Assembly: GCA_030248215.1 (NCBI GenBank)
Contig: JASANG010002523.1
Coordinates: 97,297 to 161,296 of the forward strand
From: Enoplolaimus lenunculus
Taxonomy: Eukaryota; Nematoda; Enoplea; Enoplida; Thoracostomopsidae
DNA length: 64,000 bases
Direction of reading: 5' to 3'
Below the pieces are notes generated by a model that had not been told where the DNA came from, searched no databases, and worked only from the letters and a program-made list of their open reading frames with translations. This document shows, in pieces, positions 48,901 to 60,351 of the stretch. The position numbers were made by a program, and so were the translations under genes. Each line of letters starts with the position of its first letter. Positions within the stretch are counted from its first letter, which is position 1.

Positions 48901-51900
48901 AATCAAACCGCAGCGAACTTACTTCGATTGTCCCTTGACGTACTGATATCCGGCGTCGCGTACCAGTTGCCGAGCGAGCGGAAACAGCTCATCCCGGCGA
49001 GTCAACAACGCCGGACAGTGAAGGCAAATTTGTGCGGCAGCTTCGTTTACTGATTCTTCGTGAAGGGTCAACGGTTTATCGGCTTTTCGTTTCGCGTCAA
49101 ACCGGCCATAAATCGCTGCATATCGGCGAAAATGTTCCAGGCGGTCGACGCATGATTCTGGCAAATTCATTACATCCTGTCAATAAAATATGTAATAAAT
49201 TCGAGAGAGTTGCATGCTTAGCTGTGTGCAATACCCGTTTGGTAGCCATAATTATTACATGCTTATACCACCACCTATCACCAGCTACAAATAGGTACCA
49301 CACAAAGGCGCTGTCCGGCACCGCCCGCCGCCGCACGTCACCGTGCTGTACCATATGCGAATTATTCATGTATGATACCGTATTGTGACGGACGGCAACG
49401 GACAATAAGTATAGTGCCGCCGTAACGATAGCGCTAGTAATAGCAAATCCATAAGAGTTAAACTCAGCTGCTAAAAATTGAATTCGTTTCAAACCTTATC
49501 CCAAACCTTTATACTACATGACTAACCAGTATTTCTTTGCTAATTTTCTTCTTATTGTGAACCAGCTTTGGCTGATAATCAGGCAACTTTTTCCCTAATT
49601 CCTCTGCACACTCTGCAATACGATTGATTTGGGCATCAGTGAGAACAGCTGCCGAATAGACAGAGTCCTAAAAATATAAATTCATGATATCATTACTATT
49701 CTTAATATTGTTGTCGCCGTGTCAACAGTATACGCCGCAGCATTTTTTCTACATGCGCACATTCCGTCGGAACCTTGCATATAATCTTATATTATGTATA
49801 GAGCACCTATCACAAGTTGAACATAGGTCTCGTATTTTTCTAACCAGCAAACTTTGACCGTCTAAACTTAGAAGACATTTTTCAAGTTTAATTAGCCCTT
49901 CTACTGTGCAATAGTGTGTTCACCATTCAAGAAGTAGCTCCTTCACTGGATTGGGTCCACTGACAGCAAACATTCATATAGAGACAATATTAACAAACAT
50001 TCATATAGAGACAATATTAACAAACATAATAAAAACATAAAAACCTACTAGCTCATCAAAAATATCAAACTGACTTACATCCCCACTACTTCCAGTTTCT
50101 AGCATCGACGGGGGCCACAACGGCGGTCCTGTACCTGAATCACTCAACTGACTCGGTGAACCCGACGATGTAGGGCGATTAGTTCCGCTAAGCGGTGTTC
50201 CAGACACTAGAGCAGACATCCCTGTAGCGGCACTTCCAAACGATTGTCCTCCCAAAGCGCTAGTGCCACTTGTCGTCTCACTAGCCATACATGCCTGAGG
50301 TGGCGGAACAGATTGTCGAGATTGCGGAGTTAAAATTCGTTGAATCCCACTAAATACAGCACTAGTTTGACTAGTACTACTGCTAACACCGCCTGCATAT
50401 GGTGGCAAAGCAGGTGAATTACTGCTTGCGTTTGACGCGTCCGCAGCTAAGCTGCCAGTTCCAACAGTAATGCTTCCAAAATTGCCACCTGTGGTACCTC
50501 CACCATACGATTCTAAAAATAAACACCATAAATCAAATCCGTAGCAAGGAAAGGAGGAATGGAAGGCATCCCACACCCGAAATTATTCTAAGCTTTTATA
50601 AATTCTGCCGGTCCCCATTATGAAAATTTCTCAAACAAAATCTTGCTTCTATAATTTTAAACCACAAAACAGCAAGCGTTGAAAATTCAAAAATTTGCTC
50701 AACCAATAGCTTATCATCGAAACCAAAATGCTTCCTAGAACTGAACTTATAACACCGAAAACATAATACATTAAATGCTAGAATTAACGTCTATCCTATC
50801 CACTCGATAACGATAGATAACCGCATATTCAAACGAATGTAGCGCCTACCTTCAGTCAGCGATAATTTCAGAACAATAAAACCGACATTAAGTGAGAATT
50901 AGAAAATTCACACAAATGTTACAAAAACTTTGCCACATGGTCCAGAATTAAGCAAACTTTGAACCAATGCTTTGAACGTTAGTCGCAAACTGATGATAGA
51001 TGCAAAACGTACATTTGAGACTACTGACACATACTTTAATTTAAGTAATCGTACCTGACACAAGAACTGAACTGCTACCTCGTACGGAGCCAAGACTCTC
51101 CGAAGCCATCCCTTCTCGTAACCCTATCTGATTTCGAGCTCTGAGTCCACCGAGCTGTCTTTGATGCCTATGTAAGTTATGATGTTGCGCTTGCAACTGC
51201 GCAATAGCAGCCGCTACAGCAGCGGCACTTTGTGGAGAATTCGTCGCCGCAAGTGCTGCGACTGAGCTACTGCTCGAACTCTCACTAGACACTGCAAGCA
51301 GTTGCGATGGTGATAGGACTGGACCTATACTTGGTAGAGGAGGGGTCCCTGTGCCAGACGCGGCAGTCATACCGGTTCCACACCCGGTATTCACAGGACC
51401 CACACCTCCTCCAGGTACAGGCGGAAGCTGTTGTTGTAAAGCGGCAGCTGCTGCAAACAAGGACTGAGTCACTGCACTACCTCCACTTGTACAAACATTG
51501 CCAGATCGTGCATACGAACAGCTTGCTATGTCATTAAGCATCGAACTAGATTCAAATAAGCCATGACGATGTGACGAGGATGGCAGTAAGCTCAAGCCAG
51601 TTATACTGGCTGTTGAGGGCTCATCGCATATACTTCCAGCGCGCCGTACGGACGATAAATTCGACCTTCGAGTAATTAACAAATCATTCCCGAGACCACT
51701 GGTTGTCCTGTCACCCCGATTTGTTTTTGAAACCGAACCACTTGAAACTCGTAAATTAGCACTACTTGAAGGCGAGGGACTATCACAACTGGTTGAACCA
51801 GATGCTGCCGCTAAACGAACAGCAGACGCAGCAGCGCTTTGCGCTAATTTTTCAATTGCTGCAACATGGAACGCAGTTGGACTGGCGCCAAATTCCTAAA

Positions 51901-54386
51901 TTACTGTTAAAATATTTTAATACGTATTCCTGAATAATTAAAAAGATGCATCAAATTCATAAATTACTAAAAAATTCTCTGATTTTGTTAAAAAATTCTT
52001 CCAAATTCGCAAATTGTTAGATTATTCTTCCAAATGTCTAAATTGTCAGAATATTCCTCTAAATTAATAAATTACCGGAATATTTCTCCAAATTCTAAAA
52101 TTGCTAGTTCCTTTGTTACAATATGTATGCCTCCAAATTCGTAACTTTCTTAAATATTCTCCAAATTCACGCATATTGTTACAATATTCCTTCAAATTCC
52201 TAAACTGTCAAAATATTCCGGTACTGCGGCTGTATACCAGGCTTAAATACCGTAGAAAAAACAATTGAACAAAGGCGTATATACTCAAAAATGCTTGCCC
52301 CATCCTTCGAAAATTACCACCGACCGTTGATTATTGCTGAAATAATCGAGAAAAGACTTGTTCAAAATGGATATCGCAGGAGATACATAAGACATTTAAA
52401 ACCAGGCGTAAAAAGAAAACAATCCTATATAATCTACTGATCATAAATAAACCCAGAAAGCGTATCCCCACTCTCCAAAAAAGTTTACCACAGTGTAAGT
52501 TTTATTGCTAATTTTACCAGATTTTTAACACCCAACCCCTTCGGGTTTGTTAAAATCGCCAAAAATACATACCACAAATTGAACTCCTGGCGTACCCAGC
52601 CAACAAAAATTAATTTTAATGTTTTCTGCACAAAAACTCAGAAAATTATTTTACCTGGATTGCCTTTTGAAGGCGTCGAACATGAAGTGGTTTTGTTGAC
52701 ATGCCCACAAGATCCATGATCTCCATAAATTCAACATGACTATTGTTTTGTGCTTCAAGCAGTTGATTAGCGTCGTCTCCGCCTATAACACCAATAAAAA
52801 ATACAATGGATTGTTCTTCCATATCAAACGAATAGGTCCCGAACAAAGTCATAGACCTTAAAAAGATTCAAGCCAGTGTTTGAAACTTTATCCATAAACG
52901 AACCGTGTTGCACTTATACGTCGCAGCTCAAGTCGTATTATAGCCCAAATCAGAATTTGCTAGTTGAACACGAAATACGGCCTGGACTAGCCTACGGCCA
53001 AGGCGGAATAATGTGTGATAAAGATGTGCGTCTTGTGATACGTTATTGACAATCGTAATCCAGCTTGATTCCACTTTGTTTAGTAAATAAACTATTATAT
53101 AGCCAACTGGTAGCGATTACGTATCCAATCAAAAAAGTATTTGCAACAGCTAATTGTATTTGAGTAAGGCATTAAGGTAGTAACCAATCACAATACGTGT
53201 ACTTGTAGCAGAGCAAGAATTACGCCGTGCGCTAGTCCAAGTCGTAATTCCGCCCTGGGCAGGTTGCAAACGGGATTACAATTTACCGGAATCGGAACCG
53301 GAAAATGAAAAATACATGCCACCGAGAAATGAATTTTTATTTTCTTTTTTTTGCAATATTATTGGTGAAATAGACCTCAGTTTTACATAATTTTTTAGTA
53401 AAACATCTTAATTTCAACCGACCCAATTTTAATACCGAAATTTTTAATCCCGGTAAAAATTTACCGGAACCAGAACCGGAAGGTGAAAAAGTGCCGGAAC
53501 CGGAATTCCAGTTGCATCCTGGCCCTAGACTAGCCCAATTCGAAACTGGGCTGAATTACGGCTTGGGCTACGACATACATACATTAATTTCATTGAACTC
53601 AAGCAATCTCTGTCGCAAACTGATTTACTTAAAGTACACCCGACCACAATATTGGTATTGGCACAGAAGTATTGAAAATCCAACGCGAAAATAGCGCTGA
53701 ATTTTGAAGCTCACCATGGCCTGGTTCAAAAGTTACAAGATCTGTCACCAACTGGTAATATGTGCTACACAAATTTGAGAATATGCGCACTACAAGGTGA
53801 AATGCGTAATTTTGCCAGTTCAAATACCAAAAGTATCGGCAATACGTTTGAACCAACTAAATTTTTTCTTTCGTCCATGACACATAGAGAAAGACACTCC
53901 AGCTCTATCCAATCAAAATTCTCCTGTATTTCCAATAGCGTTGTGAACAAAAATTTTAGCAACAAATATACCCTACGTATATAACGTCTAAATCTGACCT
54001 TGAGATATAAAAATATCAAAGTACTGTGTCAAATTCGCTCGTTGCAACAACAAATAGAGTTGCCATTCGGAAATCGTTCCTGGTTGATAGCATGTTCCAG
54101 TCTCAGGCGATATCATTCCTCGAGAAACGGGAACAATATCAGTTGCAGGACCTGTCCGAGACGCTGAGGGTGGTGGTGGCACTACAACTGTGTCGCCGGC
54201 ATTTGATGTCGACGTTGTTGTGTTGCGATGAGTTGTTGAAGGGCGACGGGCAGCAGCAACATTTGATGATGCAACATTTTCGCTGTTGCGATTGGATGCG
54301 GAGATATTCGCAGACGCAACAGTTGATAGATTATTATCGTCGCCAGAACAACTACTTTCAATTATATTATCGCCACCACTACTCAT
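45901..54386 (-). CDS. mab-10: NAB transcriptional corepressor (MAB-10 orthologue), complete nine-exon gene
   Basis: NAB proteins bind EGR-type zinc-finger factors (LIN-29 in worms) and repress or tune their targets in the nucleus. Exons, 5' to 3': 54386-53999, 52782-52655, 51895-51055, 50512-50079, 49667-49527, 49176-48923, 48523-47872, 46502-46228, 45970-45901. All phases agree, giving 1,060 residues. NCD1 (about 104-172) reads [17 protein letters not shown], then [24 protein letters not shown], split here as [15 protein letters not shown] and [12 protein letters not shown]2 (about 598-729) has [28 protein letters not shown] and [15 protein letters not shown], near-identical to human NAB1. 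Residues 1005-1008 (VKIE in KLVKIEPE) match a sumoylation consensus and the C-terminal IKTEPED of NAB1. Ser/Ala/Gly/Gln-rich insertions between domains make it twice the human length (about 487). A poly(A) signal lies at 45738-45733. Confidence 0.95.
46850..46975. repeat. CCGGAA/GATTCC-type repeat fragment in NAB intron 7
   Basis: attccgattcctattccgat and ccggtataatccagttccgc end in tttgcaccctgcc, the right-end signature of the hAT-like family. A left end was not seen, so it is a fragment. Confidence 0.55.
47096..47751 (-). mobile_element. hAT transposon relic with C-terminal transposase segment and 120-bp internal duplication
   Basis: The ends cagggtgcgcgcgg and ccgcggccaccctg-like (caggtcgcggccaccctg) are CAGGG-type hAT termini, with tataaac beside both. 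The minus strand encodes [38 protein letters not shown] and [15 protein letters not shown], typical of the C-terminal dimerisation region of zinc-finger/hAT transposases. A 120-bp unit (47271-47390 and 47391-47510) is tandemly repeated in frame, duplicating 40 residues. Most of the transposase is absent. It sits in NAB intron 7, in the same orientation as the gene. Confidence 0.8.
49300..49424. mobile_element. MITE related to 8655-8789, in NAB intron 6
   Basis: The right end tgacggacggcaacggac and aagtatagtgccgcc follows the family. The left end (ggcgctgtccggcaccg) is truncated. It lies between exons 49176 and 49527. Confidence 0.6.
53260..53521. mobile_element. CCGGAA hAT-like element in NAB intron 1
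   Basis: It starts caggttgcaaacgggattac and ends ggaattccagttgcatcctg. Flanks gccctggg and gccctaga are a decayed 8-bp duplication. The body matches 2283-2679, including aaaatgaaaaatacatgcc and attggtgaaatagacctcag. Confidence 0.8.
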
Positions 54387-55104
54387 TTACACAACAAATT
54401 ATATATACATATATATACATCTGTACGGACATTAAAGGTAAAGGAATATATATGCCCTATCCACGGAACCAATGAACCATATCGCCAATATGGCAAGCCA
54501 CATCACCAATTGGCGCCAATTGTTAGTACGAACGTGCGATCTGGGTCTCGACAAGTCTTGGTATTGGTTTCGTTTTTCACTCTCAAAAAGTTTCAAACTG
54601 AGACCAAAGAAAAAACAACATTTTCTCATTTTGCGGCAAAGTTCAGAACAATAAACGGATGTCTATGTGTTGCATTTGTTGAGTGTTAGCGCAAAGTGGA
54701 ACTGGATTATACCGGAATTGGAACTAGAAATCTTGTGACTGTACGGATAATTTGTATTAACAAATATAATATTGATTTAGAGTGTCTGTTGGCTGCCAAC
54801 AGTTTTCATAAACGTCGCATGTGTCTGCGCCACGCAGCCCGCCACTCCAACTGCATTTTTCGTCGACTATATTTGTCGACCGTATGCTGCCAGCTAGCAT
54901 ACATACAGTGCACTGCACTATATTGCATGTGCACATAACTGACAAGCATGTCTCACATGCTTACAGCATGAACAAATTGGCGAAGATTTTTGGTTCTGTA
55001 AAGCTTTAACTACAATCAATTATTGATAAGTTAACTCCTCGAAGGCAATTTAATAGATAAATGATACAAATTTCTTCTGCAACATATCACAACAAATGAA
55101 ATTT

Positions 55105-55212
55105 AAATTAAAATTTAAAAGTTCCGATTCCGATTGATTATGCAACCGGAATCGAAATCAGAATCCGAACGCTTTTCGAATCGGAATTCTCATCGGAATC
55201 GGAATTGCACCC
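55105..55212. repeat. GATTCC-array fragment with hAT-like right end
   Basis: ttccgattccgattgattat, then aatcggaattctcatcggaa, ending ggaattgcaccctg. This is the family's right terminus; the left is not resolved. Confidence 0.55.
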
Positions 55213-55844
55213 TGGGGCATGCGACATAGCGATGACGGTGGTAGATAAGTCATATAGGAAAATGTATTTTAAAAATTAAGAAAGTGTGATTACGCCATGG
55301 CTAACTTTTGACTTATCCAAATGTGTAACACTTATTTTTGGTCGATTAATTAGTTGCACTAGCCATGAAATTGCTCGGGTTAATACTTTTTCACCATCGT
55401 ACAACTGCCAGGCCTGTAGCGAGCTCATCTTGCTAAAGGGCTAGGGATATTCAGGATGGACCTACAAGGGTTCTCGTTGACTTACCAGCAAGATTAAAAA
55501 TTCTCTAGGGAAGCAAAAATTTTACGAGGGGGGCTGAGCAACCCTTGGCTCTGGGCACGACAACACTAACCATTCTCTGGGACCGTAGTGCTTGGAAATC
55601 TACGCTGGAGCACTCAATATATAAACGATGGCACAATGCATTGTAAAGGAACTTTTTCAGGCTTTTAGAATAACTTGCAAGATTTTTCGGTAAACACAAA
55701 GATATATAATAAAATGTGATGGAATCGCTGTAGACTTCTGGGGAACTCAACCGGAACTGGGATTGCGGATCTGATAACTGACGTTTATGCTTCGCTGAAT
55801 TTCATATGTTGAAAATTTACCGTCTACTTTTGCCTGATAATTGT

Positions 55845-55975
55845 TTTGCGGAACGATTTTCTGGGCGACTGCAATAGAGTAAGCTTAAGTACGCGTTAAA
55901 CTATTTTTTGCTTCGCTTAGGCTTAGGCTTAGGAATATGGTTATAATACTATTCCGCCCCTGTTCTTTACATTAG
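55845..55975. mobile_element. TTAGGC-family element
   Basis: gcggaacgattttctgggcg, tagagtaagcttaag, then cttaggcttaggcttagga, ending tattccgcccctgttcttta. The 5' terminal repeat is partly lost. Confidence 0.65.
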
Positions 55976-56102
55976 CCACTTTAACAAATATTTGTTGAAA
56001 CTGTTCCCAAAATGCTGGTTTCAAACATTTACCCAACATCCAGCACCGCCGTCGACGATTAGTAGCCCGAGGAAGCAGATAGATTTAAGATAACATGTAA
56101 CA

Positions 56103-56235
56103 TTTTTGGGCACATGTAAAGTTCATGAGCGGAACGTTTTTCTGTGAGACTACAATAAGCTTAAGTCCCAGTATAATTTTTTGTTCAGGCTTATGCAAAG
56201 GTTTAGATTGTTCCTCTGAAACCTCACAGTGTGTT
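56103..56235. mobile_element. TTAGGC-family element, decayed
   Basis: Starts acatgtaaagttcatgagcg and has gtgagactacaataagctta followed by a degraded ttcaggcttatgcaaaggtt array. The right end is not clear. Confidence 0.5.
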
Positions 56236-56396
56236 TTCTACCTCAACGATTGGAAAATGTTTTGCGCGTATTCTACGTACTCTCTTGCTCACTCGGGTAC
56301 AAAATATTGCACGGTTCTTTAAAATATCAAAATATTTCATAGACAGATATAGAGTGTTTTTGCACGAGGGTCGAAAATCGAGTTCATTGAAATGTG

Positions 56397-56582
56397 GGCC
56401 CATGTTACTTAGTGCCGTCCTGGTTTCTGGTGGGTCTGTAAAAGAGTAGGCTTACATTCTAGGTTACACTTTTTAATTACGCTTAATAGGCTTAGGCTTT
56501 AGGCTTAGGCTTAGGAACTCATTTTTGAAACGCTTAGGCTTAAACTTAGGAATAATGTTTAATCTACTGTTACGGTCCTAAA
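56397..56582. mobile_element. TTAGGC-family element with two arrays
   Basis: Starts gggcccatgttacttagtgc, has aggcttaggctttaggctta and a second cgcttaggcttaaacttagg array, and ends ctactgttacggtccta. A diverged but recognisable family member. Confidence 0.65.
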
Positions 56583-56734
56583 AGCAACATTGACTGAAAT
56601 ATGAAAGACCATACGTTGTCTTCTGTCACTCTTGTTCCTTTCATAAGCCTGGATATTCCCTGGTTCGGTAGGGAAAATCTGTAGTGCGGAAAACGGGAAA
56701 AGTGAAAATTTTAAAAGCTTAGATTATTCCTGGT

Positions 56735-57182
56735 TACTGTAGTGACCCGAATAAGAGGGGTGACTGATATTTATTTGGCCTCTCGAGAGGGCGCCCCCCT
56801 TTTAATTCGGCTACGGACTGCTATTTCTTTTTAACCCACCCTCCGCAGTCCTTCGTTACTGATATATATTCCGTATTGCAACCATCCGTTGAATTAAGCG
56901 TTTTTTGCCTTGCATCAAAAGCTTGAGCGATAATGCAAGGTTATACTTAAGGAATGTACTATCAAAACTTAAGTACGCTTTAAAGTTTCAAATTTAACTT
57001 CATTTGGTCCTGGAGTCATTTATGCCCTACAATTAGGGATAATTGTCATTTATGGACTCGAATTAGGAGTTAGGGACTCTATCCGCTTACGGACTCTTAA
57101 TAAGGATACGGACTCCTTTTGATCGAGACTCAAAACGGGGACTCCCCCTCTTATTACCCCATCTTATTCGGGTCAATACAGT
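56735..57182. mobile_element. GACCCGAATAAGA-family TIR element, best copy
   Basis: The left end ctgtagtgacccgaataaga mirrors the right end (tcttattcgggtcaatacag), with TA outside each end, as in Tc1/mariner-type insertions. The interior has ggactc-rich words and no ORF of note. Relatives lie at 37152 and 45585. Confidence 0.75.
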
Positions 57183-57479
57183 AGATAGGGAAAATCTGAA
57201 GCATATGTTTTGGTTGAAAAACGGGAAAAGCGGAAAATTTGTCAATACAGTACGTACTGTATACGTCTAAAGCAACATTGTAACTTTTCGCAACCGATAC
57301 GATTGAAGCCATTTTCTGTTTTTATGAGTGAACACCATAAGATCCACTCAAACAGCGCAGCCAATATTTCATTTCAAAAGGGTATAACACTTCTATCTGA
57401 CGGAAGAGGTTTGCATGGGAAGAAGGCAACGAATCAGTAAATGTTGGTTAAATGCTCGTAGCAAGCTCACCTTGTTAAG

Positions 57480-58760
57480 CTGGGCTGACAGCTTCGAGCC
57501 TGTGTTTTTGCTGGGTCGGGCGGGACAGCCGGGACAGCTTCGAGCCTATGTTTTTGCTGAGTCGGGCGGGACAGTCGGGACAGCATCGAGCGTGTGTTTT
57601 CGTTGGGTCGGTCGGGACAGCCGAGACAGCTTCAAGCCTATGTTTTGGCTGGGTCGGTCGGGACAGCCGGGACAGCTTCGAGCGTGTGTTTTCGTTGGGT
57701 CGGTCGGAACAGCTTCGAGCCTATGTTTTTGCTGCGTCGGTCGAAACAGCCTGGGCAGGTTTGAGCCTATGTTATTGCTGGGTCAGGCGGACAGCCGGGA
57801 CAGCTTCGAGCGTGTGTTTTCGTTGGGTCGGTCGGGACAGCTTCGAGCCTATGTTTTTGCTGGGTCGGTCGAAACAGCCGGGACAGCTTTGAGCCTATGT
57901 TATTGCTGGGTCAGGCGGACAGCCGGGACAGCTTCGAGCGTGTGTTTTCGTTGGGTCGGTCGGAACAGCTTCGAGCCTATGTTTTTGCTGCGTCGGTCGA
58001 AACAGCCTGGGCAGGTTTGAGCCTATGTTATTGCTGGGTCAGGCGGACAGCCGGGACAGCTTCGAGCGTGTGTTTTCGTTGGGTCGGTCGGGACAGCTTC
58101 GAGCCTATGTTTTTGCTGGGTCGGTCGAAACAGCCGAGCAAGGTGTGAGCCTGTGTTATTGCTGGGTCAGGCGGACAACCGGGACAGCTTCGAGTGTGTG
58201 TTTTTGCTGGGTCGGGCTGGACAGCCGAGACAGCTTCGAGCGTGTGTTTTCGTTGGGTCGGTCGGGACAGCTTCGAGCCTATGTTTTTGCTGGGTCGGTC
58301 GAAACAGCCGGGACAGCTTTGAGCCTATGTTATTGCTGGGTCAGGCGGACAGCCGGGACAGCTTCGAGCGTGTGTTTTCGTTGGGTCGGTCGGAACAGCT
58401 TCGAGCCTATGTTTTTGCTGCGTCGGTCGAAACAGCCTGGGCAGGTTTGAGCCTATGTTATTGCTGGGTCAGGCGGACAGCCGGGACAGCTTCGAGCGTG
58501 TGTTTTCGTTGGGTCGGTCGGGACAGCTTCGAGCCTATGTTTTTGCTGGGTCGGTCGAAACAGCCGGGACAGCTTTGAGCCTATGTTATTGCTGGGTCAG
58601 GCGGACAACCGGGACAGCTTCGAGTGTGTGTTTTTGCTGGGTCGGGCTGGACAGCCGAGACAGCTTCAGGCGTGTGTTTTCGTTGGGTCGGTCGGGACAG
58701 CAAAGAAAACTTTGACCCTATGCTTTTGCTGGGTCGATTGGGACAACCGGGACAGCTTGC
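57480..58760 (+). repeat. Minisatellite with 128-bp higher-order repeat
   Basis: About 1.3 kb of a roughly 42-52 bp unit with the core gggacagcttcgagc and tgctgggtcggtcg. Groups of three variants form a 128-bp higher-order unit (gcctatgttattgctgggtc near 57764, 57892, 58020, 58148, 58323, 58451 and 58579). Because 128 is not a multiple of three, successive copies change frame. The long overlapping ORFs across it are therefore unlikely to be a protein. GC-rich against an AT-rich background. Confidence 0.9.
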
Positions 58761-59690
58761 AGTTCACTTTTGCGTTATGCAGTGTACCTCAACCTCTAAG
58801 TAGTATAGAGATAATGAAATTTTGGGGATCCAGTCGTCGCCCGCTTCTTTTAAGCATATTTTGCAAAATATAATTAACAGTGTATCATTCCTGTTTGCAA
58901 CGATGTAGCGAAGGTATAACCAGTAAGCAATGTGCAAGCGGAGGTAAAGAAACCAGAGCCGGCACCAAAGTTCGTAAAACGTTTAGTCAATAAAAATATG
59001 TTAAACTGGTGTTATCATTCCATCGCAAATTTGTTTTGAAGCTTCTACCCAAATTGCCTGAACCTCCGGCTGAAATTTTTTCCGGAGCGTGGGTCAATTT
59101 TTTGCAGAAACCTTATTAAGTTGTATAATTTTTTTCAGGCTGAGTAAATTTATCATTCGTGGTCGAAATGCACTATTTGTGGTATTACAATTTTTAAGGC
59201 TTAGGTGTTTGAAAATGTATTTGAAACACAATAACAGTGTTTAATACAATTTTAGCATATACGTAAATTGCCTAGTGTGTGGGGGTTGGAGGGGCACAAC
59301 CTCTTTGAGAACACAATAAAAGACAACTTCCCGGGGTAAAACCTTCCATCCTCTGCATAGACAACTTCTTAAATTACGTTCTCAGGGGGGCCGGTACCCC
59401 TGAACCCCCCGCAACATTAAGGGATCCTAAAAGCAGAAGGGGAGCTACCGCCCCCCAAGCCCCCCGCACTAAGCGGTTCTCACACTTAAAGCCACAAAAA
59501 CAAAGTCAAAAAAATTTTGTTCACACAAAGAATTGCTTTGTGTAGGGGTCGACAGCCCCTGGAAAACCAATAAAAGAAAATGTTTCTGTGTCAGGTTTCT
59601 ACACATGGGCCCAGAATTAAATTTTCTTGTCACGGGTGCGTAATTGGATTAGGCAGCCAGTGACTCGTTTACTCCCAGATACCCAAAGGT
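58761..59690. other. Gene-poor stretch with a GC-rich repeat patch
   Basis: About 59055-59110 looks like a fragment of the CCGGCT hAT-like family (cctccggctgaaattttttc). About 59275-59560 is C/G-rich, with ggggagctaccgccccc and ccccccgcactaagcggttc, unlike its neighbours. I cannot name it. No coding region was supported. Confidence 0.4.
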
Positions 59691-59694
59691 TTCC

Positions 59695-60257
59695 TTGAAA
59701 CAGAATGCGGCAAAGTCTAACAAGGTCACAAAAGGCAGAGAAATTTATGAAGAAGTGAAATACTTAACACTGAATTTTATTTATAACCTATGCCCCTATA
59801 AAACTGTTGTCGGCGGTCTGGCCACGACCAAAGCGCATTTTCTGAGTAACCAAACTATGACTGTAAAGCTGGGCAAACAATCTATAGAAAGATGTCGGCT
59901 TGTTCAAAAGGCCGTCCGCATTATATCCGGGCCATTTGTCACGGAGCCAATGACAGCCCTGCGTCGTCTTCGAATAATTACGACACCCTTGTCGCTTGTT
60001 TCACTGGGCCAACTTACCCACGCCTCACATGGAACACAACAGCAATCATCGTCGGATCTAACACTTGGCAACGAGTCCATATCTTGAAATTCATTGAACA
60101 CCGTAGACCACGACAATGTATAACTGTTTACATCCGGTGTCGGAGCAGACCGGAAATGTGTAAAACTATGTCGGCGAATGCTGCTGTTTACTATAAATCG
60201 TTGCGGTCAAAAGTCGAACTGCCAACTATATCCGGATCACATGAAGATGTGTGCTGA
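59695..60257 (+). CDS. Two overlapping ORFs, possible LINE reverse-transcriptase tail or unrecognised exon
   Basis: One frame (59695-60087, 130 codons) contains CRLVQKAVRIISGPFVTEP, which resembles the QKxAxRIISG motif after the reverse transcriptase in many LINE ORF2 proteins. A second frame (59892-60257, 121 codons) contains YDTLVACFTGPTYPRLTW and KFIEHRR and matches nothing I can name. Both cannot be real over the overlap. The LINE reading rests on one short motif. Confidence 0.3.
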
Positions 60258-60351
60258 AGCGCTGGGGCTCGGTGTAATTTCCGGCGCCGGAACCGAAACG
60301 GGGACCAATGGTTACGGTTTCGACCGGATGTGAGTGGTGGTACACTGAGGC

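Noticed and set aside
53629-54019. Short ORFs on both strands in NAB intron 1 and near exon 1
   Set aside because: No conserved motif; they overlap the well-supported NAB exon 53999-54386 or intronic repeats.
24220-57000. Telomere or chromosome end, because of TTAGGC runs
   Set aside because: The runs are short, in both orientations, and each sits inside a mobile element between unique sequences.
57415-58873. A repetitive secreted or structural protein encoded by overlapping long ORFs
   Set aside because: The 128-bp period shifts frame between copies, so ORFs are open in several frames at once. A minisatellite explains this without coding.
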